From NCBI GenBank assembly GCA_963820545.1, contig CAWGAJ010000002.1, forward strand, positions 558,001-622,000: DNA of 64,000 bases, given 5' to 3'. Below are positions 9,641 to 18,533 of this stretch, piece by piece. The translations under genes were made by a program, and so were the position numbers. Numbering within the stretch: the first letter of the stretch is position 1; every line of letters begins with the position of its first letter. Source of the DNA: CAWGAJ01 sp963820545 (GTDB lineage Bacteria > Planctomycetota > Planctomycetia > Pirellulales > Thermoguttaceae). The notes below the pieces were generated by a model. That model ran no database searches and was not told the origin of the DNA. It was given only the letters and a program-made list of their open reading frames with translations.

Positions 9641-11055
9641 GTTAAAAATCCAAAATACCTTGCTGCGTTGCGGTAGCAAATGTCTTGGACCATTGAGCCG
9701 ACTAATTCCACGTCGCCGGGCAGCAGGCCCTCTTTGATTTCCTGGCCCAGGAGATTGCATAGTATGCGGCGGAAGTACTCGTGCCGGGTAAAGGAGAGAA
9801 ACGAACGGCTATCGGTCGTCATGCCCACGAACCGGCTCAGCAGCCCCATGTTCGAGAGGGCGTTGAGTTGTTTTTCCATGCCGTCTTTTTGATCCAAAAA
9901 CCACCAGCCGCTGCCGTATTGAATTTTTCCCGGCACGCTGCCGTCCTGGAAGTTGCCGATCATCGCGGCAACCAGCTCATTTTGGGCGGGATTGATGTTG
10001 TAGAGGATGGTTTTGGCCAGAAGGTTGTCGCGGTCCAGCCGGTCGAGGAATTTGGCCATTGGCCGGCCAATTGCGAAATCGCCGATGGAATCGAAGCCGG
10101 CATCCGCTCCGAGAGTCTGGAAAAACCGCGTGTTGTTATTCCTGAGCACGCCGAAATGGAACTGTTGCGTCCAGCCTTTTTCGTGGTCCATCAGCGCCAA
10201 CTCGTAGAGCATGGCGGAACGGAATTTTAAGATCTCATCTGCGGGAAGAATCTTGCCGGAACGAACGCGGCGGAAAATTGTCTTCAATTCCGACAAGGTG
10301 TAATCTTCCACGTAAAAGGTTTCGATGCCGTGATCCGAGAGCCGGCAGCCGTTGTTATGGAAGAAATCGTGGCGGCGGCGCAAAGCATCCAGGAACAGCC
10401 CGAAGTCGTCCTTGACGTCCATCCGGCTGGCCCGGGCGAGTTTTTCCACCCAGGCATTAAAGGTCGCCGGCTGATCCACGGACAAGGCTTTATCGGGGCG
10501 GAAGGCGGGCAAAACCTCGGTGGGCAGCGAGGTGTCGGCGGAAATGGCAATGTGATGTTCGAGGCTGTCGGTGGGATCGTCGGTGGTGCAGAGCAGCACC
10601 ACGTTCATCTGTTGCAGGATGCCGCGGCAAGAAAATTCCGGCAGGGCCAGCTTGGTGTTGCAGTGGTTCCAAATGCCCTCGGCCGTTTGGCAGTTCAAGA
10701 GCCGATCGCTGAGGCCAAAGGGCCGCTTTAGTTCCAGATGCGTCCAATGATAGAGCGGATTGCGCAGTATTTGCGGCACGGTTTCGGCCCATTTTTGAAA
10801 TTTTTCCCGATCCGTGGCGTTGCCGGTGATGTAGCGCTCAGACACGCCGGCCGTGCGCATCGCCCGCCATTTATAATGATCGCCAGCAAGCCAGATTTGC
10901 GTAAGATTTTCAAAGCGGCGGTTTTCGTCTATTTCCCCCGGCGACAGGTGGCTATGGTAGTCGATAATCGGCATCTGCTTGGCAAAGCCATGATAAAGCT
11001 CCACGGCCTGATCGCTTTGAAGCAGGAAATTTTCGGTAATGAAGACGTCGCTCAC
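9637..11055 (-). CDS. uxaC: Glucuronate isomerase (uronate isomerase)
   Basis: Converts D-glucuronate to D-fructuronate, or D-galacturonate to D-tagaturonate, in the cytoplasm, the first step of hexuronate breakdown. It belongs to the amidohydrolase superfamily. The metal-binding motif is visible early (MPIIDYHSHLSPGEI), followed by IWLAGDHYKWRAMRTAGV, TDDPTDSLEHH and the C-terminal VGMTTDSRSFLSFTRHEYFRR. GTG 11055 gives 472 residues, the usual family length. An ATG at 11103 lies inside a low-complexity tract of AATTTGCA-like words and is unlikely. No other uronate genes are near, so the gene is on its own here. The 3' end overlaps the convergent toxin gene by 4 bases. Confidence 0.95.
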   Translation of the reverse strand: MSDVFITENFLLQSDQAVELYHGFAKQMPIIDYHSHLSPGEIDENRRFENLTQIWLAGDHYKWRAMRTAGVSERYITGNATDREKFQKWAETVPQILRNPLYHWTHLELKRPFGLSDRLLNCQTAEGIWNHCNTKLALPEFSCRGILQQMNVVLLCTTDDPTDSLEHHIAISADTSLPTEVLPAFRPDKALSVDQPATFNAWVEKLARASRMDVKDDFGLFLDALRRRHDFFHNNGCRLSDHGIETFYVEDYTLSELKTIFRRVRSGKILPADEILKFRSAMLYELALMDHEKGWTQQFHFGVLRNNNTRFFQTLGADAGFDSIGDFAIGRPMAKFLDRLDRDNLLAKTILYNINPAQNELVAAMIGNFQDGSVPGKIQYGSGWWFLDQKDGMEKQLNALSNMGLLSRFVGMTTDSRSFLSFTRHEYFRRILCNLLGQEIKEGLLPGDVELVGSMVQDICYRNAARYFGFLT

Positions 11056-11171
11056 TGAAGGGTCCTTAATTGCAAAATGCAAGTTGAAAATTGCAAATTT
11101 CAAATTGCGGAATGAATGATAAAAGCATTAACCGGTGAAAAACAGTCTATCTCCCGGCAGTGGTTCTGCCA

Positions 11172-11294
11172 ACCGGGGGCAACTGATCTTCATTTAGCCC
11201 CCGGTGAACACACCGGGGGCGCCTATGAACACACCGGAGGCATTTTAGGGACAAAAAAACCACGTACGGTGGGCCGAGCGAAGCGAGTCCCACC
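11172..11294. repeat. Clustered short palindromic repeats
   Basis: ACCGGGGGC (11172-11180) pairs with GCCCCCGGT (11197-11205). The same word recurs at 11212-11220, and a variant GAACACACCGG is repeated at 11206 and 11228. A separate inverted repeat GGTGGG...CCCACC spans 11268-11294 around GAGCGAAGCGAG. These are dispersed intergenic elements of the kind seen throughout the window. Confidence 0.7.
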
Positions 11295-11300
11295 AACAAA

Positions 11301-11558
11301 CTAGCGCGATTGTTGAGTCGGGACAAGCAGGCGCTGATGTAAAAACTCCGGGGCCAGATCAGCCCCATTTTCCCATACGATGGTGTTTAGCTCAGGATCG
11401 ACCTTGAAGGCACGAAACTTGTTGGGGTCTTTCAGCGGTTCGAACATCTCGCCATAGAGCTGATCGGCAAGATCAACCAGCCCCTCTGCGCCATCGTTAA
11501 ACTTCAGACGCAAGATGTAGTCTCGCTCATATTGGGCATCAACAACATGCAAGATCAT
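11301..11558 (-). CDS. DUF2442-family protein
   Basis: 85 residues. The layout matches DUF2442: an N-terminal MILHVVDAQYERDYILRLKF segment, then GAEGLVDLADQL, FEPLKDPNKFRAFKVDPEL and a final NTIVWENGADLAPEFL, a very conserved end motif of the family. Family members are small proteins, often encoded next to DUF4160 proteins and suspected to belong to toxin-antitoxin-like pairs. No DUF4160 partner is present here, so this may be an orphan. Function is unknown. Confidence 0.85.
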   Translation of the reverse strand: MILHVVDAQYERDYILRLKFNDGAEGLVDLADQLYGEMFEPLKDPNKFRAFKVDPELNTIVWENGADLAPEFLHQRLLVPTQQSR

Positions 11559-11576
11559 TGCTCACTCCAAAGCATC

Positions 11577-11698
11577 CAAAACCGCGACCGACGGTCGCGA
11601 CTTTATGGAAAGAAGTGATATCAGAACGTTACTTTCACGCTCCCCGACCAACCGACCAGGCTTCGCCTGGTGCCCGTCGGTGCCCGGTCGTGGCTAAA
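11577..11698. repeat. Two palindromic elements of the AACCGCGA...TCGCG-CTTTATG family
   Basis: CGCGACCG (11583-11590) and CGGTCGCG (11592-11599) form a tight hairpin followed by ACTTTATGG. A second hairpin has ACCAGGC (11655-11661) with GCCTGGT (11665-11671). A related copy lies at 49009-49052, before flgN. A low-complexity tract (TGCCCACTGTCCACTC) follows. Confidence 0.7.
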
Positions 11699-11730
11699 CT
11701 TTCTGTCCATTGCCCACTGTCCACTCTCAA

Positions 11731-13947
11731 TTACCGCCGCGGTTTGAGGACCACGGTGGCCAGCGGCGGGTAGGTGATGTGGATTGAGTAGGGGCGGCCG
11801 TGGCTTGAGTACGCTTCGGCCTTTGCGCCGGGGGCATTGCCCATGTTGCTGCCGGAGTAATAGGACGAATCGCTGTTGAAGATTTCTTCGTACCAGCAGC
11901 ATTCGGGCACGCCTAGTCGATAGCCCACGCGCGGCACGGGCGTAAAGTTGCAAAAGACGACCACGAAATCGCGCGGATCTTTTGCCCGGCGAATGAAGCT
12001 GAGCGTGCTGTCGTCGTGGTTGTGGCAGTCGATCCACTCGAAGCCGTGGTAGTCGAAATCTACTTCATGCAGGGCCTTTTCCCGGCGGTAGAGGTGGTTC
12101 AGGTCGGTGACGCACTTGAGCAATCCCTGGTGCGATTGCCACTGCATGAGGTGCCATTGCAGGCTGCAATCGTAGTTCCACTCGTTCCATTGGCCGAAGT
12201 CGCTGCCCATAAACAGCAGCTTTTTGCCCGGATGGGTCCACAGGTAACTGTAGAGCAGGCGGAGGTTGGCGAATTTTTGCCACAGGTCGCCGGGCATCTG
12301 GTCCAACAGGGAGCCTTTGCCGTGCACCACTTCGTCGTGCGACATGGGGAGCACGAAATTTTCGTGGAAGGCGTATATCAGGCTGAAGGTCAGCTCGTCG
12401 TGGTGGTATCTGCGGTGGACGGGATCGTGCCGCATGTAACCGCGCGTGTCGTTCATCCAGCCCATGTTCCATTTCAGGCTGAAGCCCAATCCGCCCATGT
12501 AGGTCGGGCGCGAGACTGCGGGCCAGGCGGTGGACTCCTCGGCGATGGTCAGTACGCCGGGGTGCTGGATGTGCGCTTGTTCGTTGAATTCCTTCAATAA
12601 CGCAATTGCCGGGAGGTTTTCGCGTCCGCCGAATTCGTTGGGCAGCCAATCGCCGTCTTCGCGGCTGTAGTCGAGATAGAGCATCGAGGCCACGGCGTCG
12701 ACGCGCAGGCCGTCGATGTGATACTTGTCGAACCAGAAGAGGGCGTTGGAAGTAAGATAATTGCGGACTTCGTGCCGGCCGTAATTGAAGATATGGGTCC
12801 CCCAATCGCGGTGATCGCCCTGGCGCGGATCGGCGTGTTCGTAAAGCGCGGTGCCGTCGAAGCGGCGCAGCCCGTGGCCGTCGCGGGGAAAATGGGCGGG
12901 CACCCAGTCGATAACCACGCCGATGCCGTTCTGATGAAGGACGTCGACAAAATACATGAAATCCTGGGGCGAGCCGTAACGGCTGGTCACCGCGTAGTAA
13001 CCCACCGTCTGATAGCCCCAACTGGCCGTAAATGGATGCTCGGCCACGGGCAGCAATTCGATGTGCGTATAGCCCACCTCCTTGCAATACTCGGCCAGTT
13101 GATGGGCCAGATCGCGATAAGTCAGCCAACGGTTGGGATCGTCGCCGGGCCGTTTCCAACTACCCAGGTGGACCTCGTAGAAGGCCAGCGGCTTTTCCAG
13201 CCAGTTGGTTTCGCGGCGGCGGGCCATCCACTCGGCGTCGTGCCAGAGGTAACGCTTCAGATCGGCCACTTTCGAGGCGGTGCGGGGCGGCACTTCGGCG
13301 GCGAATCCGTAAGGATCGGACTTTTCAAATACCCATTCGTGATGGCGAATTTGATATTTATATAAATTTCCTTCGCCCAGGCCGGGCACGAATAATTCCC
13401 AAAATCCGCTGGGGATGTGCTTGCGCATGGGATGGCGCCGGCCATCCCAGGCGTTAAAATCGCCGACCACGCTGACACTGGTGGCGTTAGGGGCCCAAAC
13501 GGCGAAATTCACGCCGTCCACGCCCTCGATGGTGCGCAATTGGGCGCCCAGTTTGTTGTACGACTGCCAATGACGGCCTTCGTTCAGGAGGTGCATATCG
13601 TAATCGGTAAGCAAATGCGGAAAGGAATAGGGATCGTAGATCATCGTGGATTTCTTTCCTCCCTCTTCGGCAACGCGGATCATGTAGCGCGAGGAGCCGT
13701 CGCCGTTGCCGAGCGGGCAAATTGCTTCAAACAATCCGGCCGGATGGATCCGCCGCATGGGCAGGGACGCTTGCCCATGACTGGGATGGACCACCCAGGC
13801 CTGCGACGAGTAAGGCAAATACGCACGCACGGCCAAGGCGCGACGCCCGGCATCGCTGACCTCGTGAGGCCCTAACATCTCAAATGGATTTTCATGCCTT
13901 CCTTCAATCAGTCGACCAATGTTTTCAATGGAGAGACTGGTACGCAC
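11731..13947 (-). CDS. glgB: 1,4-alpha-glucan branching enzyme
   Basis: Makes the alpha-1,6 branches of glycogen in the cytoplasm; GH13 family. GTG 13947 is chosen because AAGGAGG sits 5 bases before it, while the GTG at 13953 overlaps that site; this gives 738 residues, the full size with the N-terminal CBM48-type domains. Visible elements are the N1-domain opening (ENPFEMLGPHEV), the CBM48 region (VNFAVWAPNATSVSVVGDFN) and the GH13 motifs GIGVVIDWVPAHF, GLRVDAVASMLYLDYSR (nucleophile Asp), IAEESTAWPAVSRP (acid Glu) and VLPMSHDEVVHGKGSL. A C-terminal beta domain follows. No other glycogen gene is adjacent. Long reading frames on the other strand inside this gene are shadows. Confidence 0.97.
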   Translation of the reverse strand: MRTSLSIENIGRLIEGRHENPFEMLGPHEVSDAGRRALAVRAYLPYSSQAWVVHPSHGQASLPMRRIHPAGLFEAICPLGNGDGSSRYMIRVAEEGGKKSTMIYDPYSFPHLLTDYDMHLLNEGRHWQSYNKLGAQLRTIEGVDGVNFAVWAPNATSVSVVGDFNAWDGRRHPMRKHIPSGFWELFVPGLGEGNLYKYQIRHHEWVFEKSDPYGFAAEVPPRTASKVADLKRYLWHDAEWMARRRETNWLEKPLAFYEVHLGSWKRPGDDPNRWLTYRDLAHQLAEYCKEVGYTHIELLPVAEHPFTASWGYQTVGYYAVTSRYGSPQDFMYFVDVLHQNGIGVVIDWVPAHFPRDGHGLRRFDGTALYEHADPRQGDHRDWGTHIFNYGRHEVRNYLTSNALFWFDKYHIDGLRVDAVASMLYLDYSREDGDWLPNEFGGRENLPAIALLKEFNEQAHIQHPGVLTIAEESTAWPAVSRPTYMGGLGFSLKWNMGWMNDTRGYMRHDPVHRRYHHDELTFSLIYAFHENFVLPMSHDEVVHGKGSLLDQMPGDLWQKFANLRLLYSYLWTHPGKKLLFMGSDFGQWNEWNYDCSLQWHLMQWQSHQGLLKCVTDLNHLYRREKALHEVDFDYHGFEWIDCHNHDDSTLSFIRRAKDPRDFVVVFCNFTPVPRVGYRLGVPECCWYEEIFNSDSSYYSGSNMGNAPGAKAEAYSSHGRPYSIHITYPPLATVVLKPRR

Positions 13948-14066
13948 AAGCACCTCCTTGCGATTGTTTTTTTATTGATAGTCATGTTGCCAAATTATCA
14001 GTTTTGAGATCCTCATGTCAGAGCGGCGGTTAAACCGTCGCTCCCAATGGTTGTAAACCTTATTGG

Positions 14067-14681
14067 TTAGCCGCTTCCCGGACACGGCTTGGAAGCCGCC
14101 GGCAGGTGGATAAACCGTGGCCGGATGGAATGCAGCGCCATGCTTAGGCGATGCCGTAGTGTAAGGGGTATCATGCGGGCCGCGTGTTTTAATAAATTCT
14201 CGGCAGCGGCCCGCAAGCCCCGAGTTGTCGGCTGGAGTGATTCTTTCGTCTTGGGACCGGCCAGTACAAGGTGCGGCCCGTCGATGCGAAACCGACGGTA
14301 TTCCACTGAGTGGACGTGCAGCAAATGATCCATGCGACGCCACAAATCCGCATTTTTTACGGGAACCATGTAACCAAAAAATTCCCATTGCCAATCGTTA
14401 ACCTGCCACTCGGCAAGGCCATATTCTATTCCCTGCCGAATATATTGGGGGCATGACATCATGGTCACGCGCGAAGGTTGATCCAATGATTCCAATGCCC
14501 GCACCATAGTCAACAAGTCGAGCCTTTCCCCATTAATGCCGGGCTCGACGTCGGCAACTTCGAACTTGGTATTTCCACTGTCTTCTTTCCAGGTAAATTT
14601 CCACCCCCCCGGGTTATTAGCACGGCCTGTCTCGACAAACAGCAAATAATGGGGAATGCCATCTTTAATCTGTGTTTCCAT
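14067..14681 (-). CDS. RNase H-like protein of planctomycete type
   Basis: 204 residues. The first 150 residues fit the RNase H fold: an opening strand HYLLFVETGRANNPGGWKFT, then GERLDLLTMVRALESLDQPS, VTMMSCPQYIRQGIEYGLAEW and VPVKNADLWRRMDHLL. The usual catalytic carboxylates of RNase HI (D-E-D) would correspond to Glu in the first strand, Glu in GERLDLL and Asp in NADLWRR. The first position is Glu rather than Asp, so activity is not certain. The remaining 50 residues are basic and unlike RNase H. The start ATG at 14681 opens the first strand. It stands alone between glgB and the lipid cluster. Resemblance to RNase HI is clear; the cellular substrate is not known. Confidence 0.8.
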   Translation of the reverse strand: METQIKDGIPHYLLFVETGRANNPGGWKFTWKEDSGNTKFEVADVEPGINGERLDLLTMVRALESLDQPSRVTMMSCPQYIRQGIEYGLAEWQVNDWQWEFFGYMVPVKNADLWRRMDHLLHVHSVEYRRFRIDGPHLVLAGPKTKESLQPTTRGLRAAAENLLKHAARMIPLTLRHRLSMALHSIRPRFIHLPAASKPCPGSG

Positions 14682-15099
14682 TAGTCGTTTCCAGTGATAA
14701 TATCATGTTGATAGGATTATAGTTATGACAAACGGCAAACCGCAAACTCCTTGCTGATTGCGATAAAACTAAGATGGCTGGGCTGATACTTACGGTAATC
14801 ACCTATAATCAAAATACCCGATGGATGGAATTTATCCACCCATTTTTTGCAAAAATAATTAATTACTTACTCTACTGTGTTTTACTTATCGTCAATAGCG
14901 ACCTATACTCTACACCTTATCTATATTAACAACATTTCTTTGCCTGTTGTAGCGACAAGCTATACAGCTTTGTACTCATTAACACAGTATTGCCAGCTTT
15001 TCTGGCATATCAGAATTAATTAAAATTTATCAGCACCATGTCTTCTTGTTCATTTGTACCGGACAATTCTATCCAAACTGGGAAGCTTTATTGCTTGGA
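14682..15099. other. AT-rich intergenic region before the lipid cluster
   Basis: 418 AT-rich bases between divergent genes. I see no gene. TATAAT-like words occur on both strands (for example 14811-14816), but without a clear -35 partner. Confidence 0.6.
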
Positions 15100-16112
15100 A
15101 TGCCCGTGAACGTACTTATAACCGGTGCTGGGGGATTCTTAGGACGGTATATCGTCGAACAACTCCTTGCCCGAGGCGATCGCGTGAAGGCGCTTTGCCG
15201 CAAACAGTCCACCGAGCTACAGACCCTTGGCGTGGAGACTGTTTGTGCTGATCTCAGCGATCGCGATTCGGTCCTAGGCGCGTGCCGTTCAGTGGAAGTA
15301 GTCATTCATGCGGCGGGCATTACCGGATTGGGTGGAAGATGGAAGGATCATTATCAGATCAATACGCTGGGTACGCGTTGGGTAATCGAAGGATGCCGTC
15401 GACATGGGGTCGGTCGATTGGTTTTTACCAGCAGCCCGAGTGTCATCTTTGATGGAAACGATCAATGCGGCGTGGATGAATCGGCGCCGTATCCGCGTCG
15501 TTGGCTTTGTCATTATGCCCGCTCAAAGGCCATGGCCGAGCAGGAGGTGTTGGCCGCCAATGGGCGCGACGGTCTGTTGACTTGCGCACTTCGTCCGCAT
15601 TTGATTTGGGGGCCGCGCGACCGGTCGCTCGTGCCGCGGCTCTGGGAGCGCGCCGGCGCGGCAGGCTGGTGCAGGTGGGCGACGGTACAAATCAGATCGA
15701 TATCACTTATGTGGAAAACGCGGCTCTGGCGCATCTCCAGGCCGCCGACGCGTTACAACCGGGTTCCACGGCGGCAGGAAAAGCCTATTTCATCTCTCAG
15801 GGCGAGCCAGTTAACTGCTGGGCTTGGATCAATCAGCTTCTTGCCCTGGCCGACCTGCCGCCGGTGCGAAGATCCATTTCCTTTGGCAATGCCCGGAAAC
15901 TGGGGGCCTGTTTTGAAGCGGCTTACCGGATTTTCGGCTTACGGGCCGATCCGCCCATGACCAGATTTCTCGCCGCCCAGATGGCGCGCTCGCACTATTT
16001 TAATATTGGCAGGGCAAGAGCCGATTTCGGCTATCAGCCGGCCATCTCCACCGCCGAGGGCATGCGCCGAATGGCGGATTGGGCAAAAAAATTCAATCAT
16101 CCTCATTCATAA
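15100..16112 (+). CDS. OleD-like NAD(P)-dependent 3-beta-HSD family reductase; frameshifted
   Basis: About 337 residues of the extended short-chain dehydrogenase superfamily, closest by eye to OleD and other 3-beta-hydroxysteroid dehydrogenase-type enzymes. OleD reduces the beta-keto acid made by OleA. The Rossmann motif is at the very start (NVLITGAGGFLGRYIVEQLL), then VVIHAAGITGLGG, VFTSSPSVIFDG, the Y-x3-K pair in HYARSKAMAEQEVLA and LRPHLIWGPRD. The frame changes at about 15640-15665; afterwards QVGDGTNQIDITYVENAALAHL continues as in the family. ATG 15100 is chosen because the glycine motif then starts after five residues. It lies upstream of a ketosynthase/ACP cluster on the same strand, with a small membrane protein between. 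OleB and OleC are not in the window, so the OleD label is by similarity only. A different 3-oxo or sterol-like substrate is possible. Confidence 0.75.
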
Positions 16113-16215
16113 GGTGGCCACCCTAGTTGATACGGTAATAGCCGCGCCGCTATATTTGAGACGTGGAAAACGAGTTATAAGGTGAGTTTGCCAGCGAAAA
16201 GAAAGGACGCCATTC

Positions 16216-16521
16216 ATGTCTGATGAGTCAAAGACAAGACGGATTACTACAGAATTCAACATTGCTATGTTCGTGTTCAGTGCCGTCCTGGGATTCCTGG
16301 GATTCTGCCTTTCTGAAAGGGCTAAGAATGTACCCCTGGAGGGTTTGATTTTGACGACTGCCCTTGACGCAGTGCGATACATTGTGGTGCTGCTGATTGT
16401 CGCCTATTTCGTCAGGGAATTCTGGGAGCGGCTGATATCGGACCTCCTGCCGGTCCGAGTCATTAGCTACGCAGAAGCTATTGCAATCGGACTTAGGCTC
16501 GGCATTCTGTTTTCAAGGTAA
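16216..16521 (+). CDS. Small membrane protein of unknown function
   Basis: 101 residues with two clear hydrophobic segments (about 15-33, IAMFVFSAVLGFLGFCL, and 50-67, AVRYIVVLLIVAYFV) and a weaker third near the C-terminus (AIAIGLRLGILF). The N-terminus is charged and likely cytoplasmic. AAAGGA lies about 10 bases before ATG 16216. No family is recognised. It sits between the OleD-like gene and the ketosynthase on the same strand, so it may belong to the lipid cluster, but the repeat-filled gap behind it argues for a separate unit. Confidence 0.6.
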   Translation: MSDESKTRRITTEFNIAMFVFSAVLGFLGFCLSERAKNVPLEGLILTTALDAVRYIVVLLIVAYFVREFWERLISDLLPVRVISYAEAIAIGLRLGILFSR

Positions 16522-16873
16522 CTTTGCGAACAAGCGACTTTCTCGATTTGTGAGCACCACACCACCCATCGGCATGGTCAGAGCCTGTTCAAAAATACGA
16601 TCTTGATTTAAAATTGCCATTCCAGGCATAAAGTAAACCGGTTTCTATGTTATTGTGCGGCACATACCGTGGATCGTTTTGTCCCGCCGCTTGCCAGAAA
16701 ACCAACCAGGATGTAACCTCACCTGTTTGGACTTAGGCAGCGGGCATTAAATAGGTTGCCCCCTGTAGGATGGAATTGTATTCCGTCCTGGACGGATTAC
16801 AAATCTGTCCTACGTGCGCGTGTTTTTTTTAAGACGGATTACAAATCCGTCCTGCTATCGAGGCTGTAGAGTA
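16522..16873. other. Intergenic region before the ketosynthase gene, largely repeats
   Basis: 352 bases with no gene. The second half consists of the palindromic repeats described at 16764-16853. The ketosynthase start codon at 16874 follows them after 20 bases, without a clear ribosome binding site. Confidence 0.6.
16764..16853. repeat. Three diverged tandem copies of a GACGGATTACAAATCCGTC palindrome
   Basis: The best copy (16833-16851) has perfect 8-base arms around ACA. Diverged copies lie at 16790-16810 and 16766-16789. Such short palindromes are typical dispersed elements; no transposase is near. Confidence 0.75.
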
Positions 16874-18118
16874 ATGGTTGCCGACCGAGCTGAATACGAG
16901 CGAATTGTGATTACAGGCGTGGGACTTACCGCGCCAAACGGCAATTCATTAAAAGAGTTTCGCGAAAGCCTGCTCTGTGGACGCAGCGGCGTGGTGGCCT
17001 ACGAAACGCGCTATTTCGGCCCTACAATGGCAGGGGTCTGCAATTTCGACGAACTCCACTATCAGACGCGCAAGGAAGTGCGCCGCGGCACCAGGGCAGG
17101 AGGCATCGGCATCTACTGCGCCCATGAAGCCCTTGCCGACGCCGGGCTGGATTGGACGAACGTGGACAAATCCACAGTGGGCATTTATGTGGGCGTTACC
17201 GAACACGGCAACGTGGAGACCGAAAACGAAATCTATCTGCTCAAAGGCTACGATTACGATACGCAATTCTGGTCGCACCATCACAATCCGCGCACGGTGG
17301 CCAACAATCCGGCCGGCGAGATTTCGGTCAACTTGGGCATTACCGGTCCGCATTACACCCTGGGGGCCGCATGTGCGGCGGGCAATGCCGGAGTGATCCA
17401 AGGCGTGCAGATGCTGCGCCTGGGCGAATGCGATCTGGCTTTGTGCGGCGGCGTTTCGGAGAGCATTCATACCTTTGGCATCTTCGCCAGTTTTCACAGT
17501 CAAGGGGCCTTGGCCAGGCACGAAGATCCCCAAAAAGCCTCCCGGCCCTTCGACGCGGATCGCAACGGCATCGTGGTGGCCGAGGGCGGCTGCATGTTCG
17601 TCTTGGAACGCTTCCCCGACGCCAAGGCCCGGGGAGCAAAAATCTACGGCGAGATCGTCGGTTACGCCATGAATAGCGACGGGACCGATTTCGTCCTGCC
17701 CGATCCCACGCGCCAGGCCGAGTGCATGCGCTTGGCCCTGCGCCGCGCGGGCTTGAATGCCGAGGATATCGACATCGTCAGCACGCACGCCACCGGCACC
17801 ACCTCGGGCGACGTCCAGGAGTGTCAGGCCCTGAGGCAAGTTTGGCGCGAGAATGGTCGCACGGCATTTAACAATACCAAGAGTTTCATCGGTCACGCCA
17901 TGGGCGCGGCCGGGGCCTTGGAGTTGGCCGGCAATCTGCCCGCTTTCGCCGACGGCGTTTGCCATCCCACGATCAACCTCGACCGCATCGATCCCCAGTG
18001 CGAACTGCCGGGATTGGTTGCCCAGCAGCCGCGCGAACTGCGCAAAGTTAATACCATCTTGAACAATTCCTTCGGAATGTTGGGAATCAATTCAGTTGTG
18101 ATTGTGCAAAAAGTTTGA
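16874..18118 (+). CDS. Beta-ketoacyl-ACP synthase, FabF-like (KAS II type)
   Basis: 414 residues. Elongating ketosynthase of the FabF type. The Cys-His-His triad is complete: C167 in TLGAACAAG, H305 in VSTHATGTTSGD and H341 in KSFIGHAMGAAG. The C-terminal NNSFGMLGINSVVIV motif is standard. ATG 16874 is chosen because an upstream open stretch to 16814 reads through repeat sequence. The ACP gene follows 42 bases later, and then two flavoproteins, a dehydratase and an enoyl reductase in the same direction. This argues for a dedicated acyl chain built on its own ACP rather than for housekeeping fatty acid synthesis. Unusual inserts compared with housekeeping FabF are visible near residues 110-145 (HGNVETENEI; QFWSHHHNPR), which may shape the substrate pocket. 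The product cannot be told from sequence. Confidence 0.93.
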   Translation: MVADRAEYERIVITGVGLTAPNGNSLKEFRESLLCGRSGVVAYETRYFGPTMAGVCNFDELHYQTRKEVRRGTRAGGIGIYCAHEALADAGLDWTNVDKSTVGIYVGVTEHGNVETENEIYLLKGYDYDTQFWSHHHNPRTVANNPAGEISVNLGITGPHYTLGAACAAGNAGVIQGVQMLRLGECDLALCGGVSESIHTFGIFASFHSQGALARHEDPQKASRPFDADRNGIVVAEGGCMFVLERFPDAKARGAKIYGEIVGYAMNSDGTDFVLPDPTRQAECMRLALRRAGLNAEDIDIVSTHATGTTSGDVQECQALRQVWRENGRTAFNNTKSFIGHAMGAAGALELAGNLPAFADGVCHPTINLDRIDPQCELPGLVAQQPRELRKVNTILNNSFGMLGINSVVIVQKV

Positions 18119-18160
18119 AATAACAGTCTATTCCTCCTTGAGTTAACGAGTGTTTACTGC

Positions 18161-18421
18161 ATGAATGCCGCCGAGATCAAAAAAGCCGTGCTGGAAATTT
18201 TAAGCGACATCTCCCCGGATGAAGATCTGAGCAATTTGAAAGAGGATGTTCCTTTCCGCGAGCAGTTGGAAATGGACAGCATGGATTTTCTGGACATCAT
18301 CATGGAACTGCGCAAGCGTTATCGCCTGCATATTCCCGAGGAAGATTATCCTCAGTTGGCCAGCATGAGCAGCACTGTGCAGTATCTCGAGCCGCGCATG
18401 AAAGACGTGGTGAAGAAATAG
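18161..18421 (+). CDS. Acyl carrier protein
   Basis: 86 residues, the normal size. The phosphopantetheine attachment serine is S40 in LEMDSMDFLDI; the usual DSL is DSM here. Helices and acidic surface are as expected (VLEILSDISPDEDL; ELRKRYRLHIPEED). It follows the ketosynthase by 42 bases and precedes two CrtI-like flavoproteins, so it is probably the dedicated carrier of this cluster. It is not next to the general fabD/fabG genes, as a housekeeping ACP usually is. Confidence 0.93.
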   Translation: MNAAEIKKAVLEILSDISPDEDLSNLKEDVPFREQLEMDSMDFLDIIMELRKRYRLHIPEEDYPQLASMSSTVQYLEPRMKDVVKK

Positions 18422-18464
18422 TGCTGCGGCAATTAACACTCAGAAAAAACAATGTTGAGACAAT

Positions 18465-18532
18465 GTTTAGCCGCGGCACTCGTGCCGCGCAGTCATGCGA
18501 AAATCCACCTGGCACAAGTGCCGGGGCTAAAC
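18465..18532. repeat. Palindromic element abutting a start codon
   Basis: Outer arms GTTTAGCC (18465-18472) and GGCTAAAC (18525-18532) enclose a hairpin CGCGGCAC (18472-18479)/GTGCCGCG (18482-18489) and a second GGCAC-AA-GTGCC hairpin (18500-18511). The next flavoprotein starts at 18534, directly behind it. Related copies lie at 21863-21887 and 8140-8166. Confidence 0.75.
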
Positions 18533-18533
18533 C

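Noticed and set aside
12065..13159. 364-residue open frame on the minus strand in a shifted frame inside glgB, and other long frames there
   Set aside because: glgB is complete and conserved over this range; the others are Arg/Pro/Ala-rich shadows typical of GC-rich codons.
16949..17965. 338-residue antisense open frame opposite the ketosynthase
   Set aside because: It follows the codon structure of the ketosynthase, has no start context and no recognisable domain.
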